DNA from: Microthyrium microscopicum
Lineage: Eukaryota > Ascomycota > Dothideomycetes > Microthyriales > Microthyriaceae
Assembly (NCBI GenBank): GCA_010405405.1
Contig: MU004235.1
Location: forward strand, 820,538 to 884,537
Length of the DNA stretch: 64,000 nt
Direction of reading: 5' to 3'
Position 1 is the stretch's first letter. Every line of letters begins with the position of its first letter. Made by a program: the position numbers and the translations under genes. The notes under the pieces are model-generated. The model saw nothing but the letters and a program-made list of their open reading frames with translations. It was not told where the DNA came from and did no database searches. This document shows positions 58,164-64,000 of this stretch, one piece after another.

Positions 58164-61100
58164 TGTAGTATTTAGATGCTAAGATCTAATCCTGTAGATA
58201 AGATCTCTTTATCCCGTTTAGGGTTAGTGTATCTAAGGATATCCTAGGCTCCTACTTCTTTACATCTATAGCTATATCTCTAGATCTCTTCTCTCTATAC
58301 TTAGATCCTATAATACTAGCTACTTTCTGCTTACCTATTACGCTTATTAGCTCCTTATATAATCTAAGTATCTCTATATTAAATTTTACGCTCTATATAT
58401 ATTTTGTATATTATTAATAAATACGTAGAGGCGTTTAATAATTTCTATTAGATTACTATAGTTATACTATAGATCTAACTAATTAGTATTTAGTAATATT
58501 GCCCTTAATTAGGATTAGCGTTACTAAAGGTGCTAGCAAATTTATAAATACTAACTAGAGCAACGCAAATTTAGTATTATTTGCTAGAATAAAGACTACT
58601 TAGAAGCCTAAGCTTTGCCCTATAGTATTCTTCTTAGATTTATAGAGGCATTTATACTACTTCCTCTCTACTAACTATAAAATATACTTACCTTGTTTCT
58701 TGCTAATTTATATTTATTAAATCTATTAAATTAGTTCTAATTTATTAAGAAACACTATATTATTTAGCTACGTATTACTATAAGTAAGGCGCTACTTATT
58801 CCTAGTCTTAAACTAGTATCCTTAAGTAACTCTTATATTGCTTATAAGTATAGTAGCGTTAGTATTTAAAGCTACTTAGTTTTATCCTACTATAGTAAAA
58901 ATAGCTACTTTACTAAGAAGCTAGTTATCCTAGATATAAGAACTAATTAATAGTCTACTATTATATTAACATTATAGTAAGAAAGTATCCTAGTAGTTAA
59001 ATCTATTAAAAAGTTACCTTTATTGCCTAAAGTAGCTTTAGATAATAAAGATAAGGAATTCCTTTATTAGAATACTTAAGTTAGTATTAATATTTAACAA
59101 CCTTATAAGATCGTTACTAAACTATTAACTATAGTACCTATTATACTAGTAAGCATAATAAAAGAGCTAAGATTAAAAGGTAAAGAGGTATTAACCTCTA
59201 GTACTATTATTAGTAATTTACTAGACAAAGGCGCGTTAAAAGCAAGATTGCCTAGTAATGTCTACTATTAGCTAAAATTGCTAGTACGTAAAAAAGAACC
59301 TTATAACGTTTCTATGTCGTTTTTACCCTATCTACCCTTAGAACTAGCAAACCTTAATAGTAAAGTTATATTACTTACTAGTATAAAGCCTTTATTTATA
59401 TAGGCATTATATAGAGTAAGACTAAAGGTAGAGAAGTAGATATTAGTAGTTCTTTAAGATAATCCTAATAATTTTACTACTCTCTAGAAACATTATATAT
59501 TAATATTTAATAGTAAGTATCTAGACTAATATATTAAGTTTATAGAAGAAGATTAATTCTTTAAATAACTATATATTGTGTTAGTAATTAATTAAACTAT
59601 AGCATTATATTACTAATCTACTTAAAAACTTTAAGATTAGCTAGTAAGAGAACTTATAAACGCTAATATAGAAGTAGATTAACTAAGTAAATTAGTAGAA
59701 GTACTATAGGAAGAGGCTACTACTTATTAGTAGATAATAATAGATCTTAAAGCGCTTACTAGCTAAATTTACTATAATTATAAGTTAGCACTAACTACTA
59801 CTTATTTAAATAAATAAGTAGCTCTTACTAAATTAGCAAAGAAGCGTAATACTAATCTATAATATTACAAGTTAGTTATTAACCTTTGCTACTAGATTTA
59901 AGAACTTAAGAATAGACTTTAGATAAATTTAAACTAAGCTTACGTTGACCTAAATAATTTAGAAGATAATATCTTCTTAGGTTATTCTATACTATAAATA
60001 ACGTATCTAGTAGTTTTATACTTATAGCTTTAAGCCTAAGGAATACGCTATATTTTACTATTATTAGTAGCTAATAGTACTTCCCTAATAATACTTACGA
60101 AGTTTAAAGAACCTAGTAATTTTAAAAGTAAACCTACGTATTATAAATAGTAAAAAGAGAAGATATTAGATATACTTCTTAATAAGAATATATATTTATA
60201 CGTTCCTACTAAAAAAAAGAAGATTAAGTTTATTTACATTTATTATACTAGCCCTACTTATAGTATTATAGTTATACGCAAAGGTTATAAGTTAAAAGAC
60301 CCTTATAGTACTATAGAAGAGATATAGGTAGATCTAGATAGCTATTATTACTCTAAGAACGCTTTTAAAGATGCTAAGGCATAGTTAAAGTCCTTAGATA
60401 CTAAGATAAAAGATATAGAAGGTCTTTAAGCCTTTATTAGCCGCTTTTTAATAAATTTAGTAAATATAGAACTATCTAAGCATAAGAAGATTATTAAATT
60501 ATAAGACTTTATTAACTATAAGTTTATAGACTTACTAATAGGCTAGTATTTTAGTAGTTTTGCTATATTTTACGCCTAACTTTACTTAGTTACATACTAA
60601 ATTAATTATAAGCTTATTACTATAAATAATACCTCTTATAGCTATAATAATAATTAGTCTACTAATAAAGAGGCCTAAAATAACAAAACTAGTAATATTA
60701 ACTATCCTATAGACGTCTTTAACGCCTTAAAAATAAATAAACGTTATATCTATTATAGGCAAAAGGGTTACTACTATTTTAATAAGACTATACTATATAA
60801 AAATTAGGAACCCTTATCTAATAATAAGATTAAAGCCTTAGTTATACCTTTAGTAGCAATATTTACAAAAGTTTAAAAAGAATAGCAATCCTTTATAGAG
60901 GATGCTACTAAGGATAATAATTATTAGTCTTTAAACTAGATACTTCTTTGCTAAGCTATAAAAAAGAGCTAAATAAGACTAAAACGTATAATAAAAGAAA
61001 GAAATATACTTTTAACGCTAATATTAAGCGTATAAAGGAGATATTTTATTAATATAATGAAGAGTAGTACTAAAATACTAAGAAAGCTAAAGAAATATTC

Positions 61101-64000
61101 TATTAGCCTAAAGAAGATTATAAAAATATTAAAGAGAAAGTATAAGAGAAGACTAAGAAGATACTTAGCTACTTTTACTAATATATTTAGCGCCTTAAGT
61201 ATAAAGATGCTATTTATAAAGGATAAGTCTTACTAGTATACTTATATACTATCTATATCTTACTAGCCTTTATTATACTAGTAGCATAGCCTTAAGATAT
61301 TAAAAAGAAAGATCCTATTATTAGATTATAATAGACTACTATTAGCTTAGTATTTATGCTATAGTATTTAACCTACTCTAACGCTAGTATTTTAATTAAT
61401 ACTAGTAGTAGCGTAATAGGAATTATTAACCCTTATTATCTTTAGCAATACGATATTTCTACTTTTTAACTTATATATCTATACTTAGTAATACTTACTA
61501 ATAGCAAGTTAATATCTATAATTAATAAAGCTACTATTCTTAATCTACGTATTAGATGCTACATTAAGTAGATTAGCTATTTTATTATAAAAGTAGCCTC
61601 TTATAATCTAATCCTAGGAGCACCTTAGCTAGATTAATATAAAGTTAACTTATATAAAGGTTTAAGAATATTAACCTTCTATAATATAAGATATATTATA
61701 AATTATATTATATTATAATACTTAATTACTATAGACCTAAAAGGACAATCTATAAACTTAGAATTACTTAAAGAATTAGATATCGCTTTTATATTTATAG
61801 TAGTATTTAAGAAACTAATAAAACGTAAAGATGCTATAGTTAATATATTCTAGCCTAAAGATTTTAATAATAAAAAAGAAAAGAAACCTCCTAATAGCAA
61901 TAAAGATAATAATGATAGATTTACTATAAACCTTACTATATATACTATATTAGAAGAAGATTATCTTAAATAGTAAGATAAGTAAGATTACTCTTACTTA
62001 TTAAAAAAGAAGATCTTAAAACTTATCTTAGAATGTTTCTACTAATATTTTAAAGTCTTTAATCTAAAGCATTTAGATATCCTTACGCCTTATTATAGTA
62101 AATACAACTATGCTATTAACCTTATTCCTAACGCTAAAATTCTAAAACGCTAACCTATATTAATATTATTAAAATAAGCCTTAGTTATTAAATAATATAT
62201 TAAGAGTCTACTTTAGCGCGGTTTTACTATAGGTTTAAAATCTTAATATACTATACTTATGCTTTACGTAAGTAAGTTAGGAAGAGGCATCTATATTTAT
62301 ATTAATTACTATAAGTTAAATAATATTACTATTAAAAATAGTAACGTCCTATTGCTTATTAGTAAGACGCTTATACGCCTTATAAAGGTAAAGTATTACT
62401 CTAAGTTTAACGTTATTACTACCTTTAAATATATTTATATTAAACTTAGAGATAAATATAAGATAGTATTCTTAATATACTATAACTTATTTAAGTTTAA
62501 AGTACTACCCTTTAGCCTTATAGAGGGACTAGGGATATTTTAAGTATATATTAATTATGTACTAATATAGTTTTTAGATAATTTTATAACTATTTATTTA
62601 GATAATATTCTAGTATTTAGTAAGATACTAAAAGAATATAATACCTATATATATTTAGTACTAGATATATTAGAACGTATAAGCTTATTCCTTAATATTA
62701 AGAAGTTAGAGTTCGCTATTTAAGAAGTAAAATACCTTAGTCTAATTATTACTATAGAAGGTATTAAGATAGACTTTTTAAAAGTTAATATAGTAGTTAA
62801 CTAGGAATAATTAAGCTATCTTAAAGATATTTAGGCGTTTCTTAGATTTACTAACTTCTACTAACGATTTATCTTTAATTACTTTGCTATAGTAGTACCC
62901 TTAATAAATCTTACTTAGAAGAATACTCTAGCTATATTCCCCTAGGACCCTAATAGGCTTAAGGAATAAGCTTTTAAAAAGCTAAAAATAGACTTTACTA
63001 GTATATTAATTCTATAATACTTTAATTATATTAAGGAAACTTAGATAGAGATAGATATATTAAATTAGGCTTATGTTACTATATTATTATAGAAAGATAT
63101 AAATAGTAATCTAAGACTAGTTACCTTCCTCTCTAAAAAGATATTACTAGCAGAATATAATTACGATATCTATAATAAAGAACTACTTACTATCATTCGC
63201 GCCTTTAAGGAGTAGGAACCTAAGTTGTTTAGTACTAAAGATATTATAAAGGTATTCTTAGATTATTAGAATCTTTAAACCTTTATAAAGACTAAGAAGC
63301 TTATACGCCATTAAATGTGCTAGGCTAAATTCCTATTATAATTCTACTTTTTAATTAAATATTATTCTAGTAAAGATAATAGTAAAGCTAATACTTTAAT
63401 CTAAAAATTATAAGACGTACTCTAAAGTAATAAAGACCTATAGGTTAAGTAATAGTACTAACTACTCCTATTTCTATATTAATTTAGTACTAAACAAGCT
63501 ATTAAGCTAGCTATAATCCTTATTAACCTAATTACCTTATCCTTTATATAGATAGCTATACTTACGTTAAATAAGTTAGATATTACTATAGTAGGGGAGT
63601 CTAATTTAGAACTTATTATAAAGAGCTCTTAGAATAAAGCTCTAGCTAGTTTAGATAATTTGCTACTAGTTAATACTAAATTCCTAGATTTTAACCTAGA
63701 GTAGTTTATATAGAAAGTAATAAAAGCGAGTAAGGGAGATAAGTTACTAATTACAATTTAACTAGCAAAGGCATAGAAAGACTACTTCTTACTCTTTAGT
63801 ATACTAAATTAAGATTAAATTAAGTTAATAGATTATAAAGCTCTACTAAATAGTACTATCCTCTATTAATAGAAGCTATTTATACTAATAATGTATTTAC
63901 GAAATAAAGTAATAAAATAAGCGTATTAATATAAAGTTATAAGTTATAAAGGAACTATAATAACCTACTACTACCTTTAACGAGATTATTAGTAGCTAAG
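58164..64000 (+). mobile_element. Ty3/gypsy-type LTR retrotransposon fossil 2 (runs off the window)
   Basis: A second LTR-like sequence begins near 58164 (tgtagtatttagatgc) and runs to roughly 58.5 kb. Gag-like sequence with a zinc-knuckle region near 60.74 kb follows, then an aspartic protease region near 61.4 kb, reverse transcriptase (about 62.1-62.8 kb) and RNase H (about 62.95-63.3 kb). Integrase and the 3' LTR would lie beyond 64 kb. The element is heavily broken, with many tens of disruptions. A short open stretch at 62259-62543 is part of its reverse transcriptase, not a host gene. It appears inserted into fossil 1 and is therefore the younger of the two. Confidence 0.65.

Larger units (their letters stand above)
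53146..64000. other. AT-rich, RIP-degraded repeat block (continues past the window)
   Basis: Composition shifts at about 53145 to strongly AT-rich DNA with few CA/TG steps, and stays so to the last base. The first 790 bases (to about 53930) show no recognisable domain. The rest is occupied by retroelement fossils listed separately. No host gene is visible. Confidence 0.85.

Noticed and set aside
62259-62543. 94-residue open frame that could be taken for a host gene
   Set aside because: It is a surviving open stretch of the gypsy-type reverse transcriptase of fossil 2.

Overview
The window is nuclear DNA from a filamentous ascomycete (Pezizomycotina). The genes have short introns, mostly 50-60 bases, with GTANGT-like donors and CTAAC-like branch sites. 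Genes sit on both strands, and moderate-GC gene blocks alternate abruptly with very AT-rich blocks. In the AT-rich blocks CA/TG dinucleotides are nearly absent and TA is everywhere, which is the footprint of repeat-induced point mutation (RIP) on transposons. I judged this by eye and computed no index. The class (Leotiomycetes, Dothideomycetes or other) cannot be fixed from this stretch.

Layout. (1) 0-8 kb is a housekeeping block: a URC1-type GTP-cyclohydrolase-II-like enzyme of uracil catabolism, transcription elongation factor ELF1, uracil phosphoribosyltransferase, and an FHA-domain checkpoint/meiotic kinase. (2) 8.4-11.5 kb holds two class I methyltransferases, one fused in frame to a GFA zinc domain. 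(3) 12.2-22.7 kb is one composite transposon bounded by 67-bp terminal inverted repeats and a 9-bp target duplication. It contains a decayed MULE transposase and a decayed Tad1-like LINE. (4) 23-29 kb encodes secreted or surface proteins: a membrane-anchored histidine-acid-phosphatase-like protein and a divergent pair of paralogs resembling copper type II ascorbate-dependent monooxygenases (PHM/DBH fold). (5) 29.7-38.4 kb is a conserved nuclear block on the minus strand: a WDR70 homolog, the cap-binding protein CBP80 with an unusual N-terminal extension, and GSK-3 kinase. (6) 38.4-44.1 kb has no recognisable gene. (7) 44.2-48.6 kb holds an alpha/beta hydrolase, a short-chain dehydrogenase and a transcription-factor-like gene broken by an in-frame stop. 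(8) 49.8-52.7 kb encodes a SUN-domain protein of the SLP1/osteopotentia type. (9) 53.15-64 kb is a second RIP-degraded block with at least two Ty3/gypsy LTR-retrotransposon fossils, one inserted in the other.

Exon structures were built by hand from splice consensus, and every multi-exon gene given here closes in a single reading frame. The observations most worth a second look are the PHM-like pair with apparently incomplete copper ligands, the methyltransferase-GFA fusion with a methionine at the joint, the MULE whose ends escaped RIP, the CBP80 extension, and a GSK-3 intron whose retention would insert a hydrophobic stretch without a stop.
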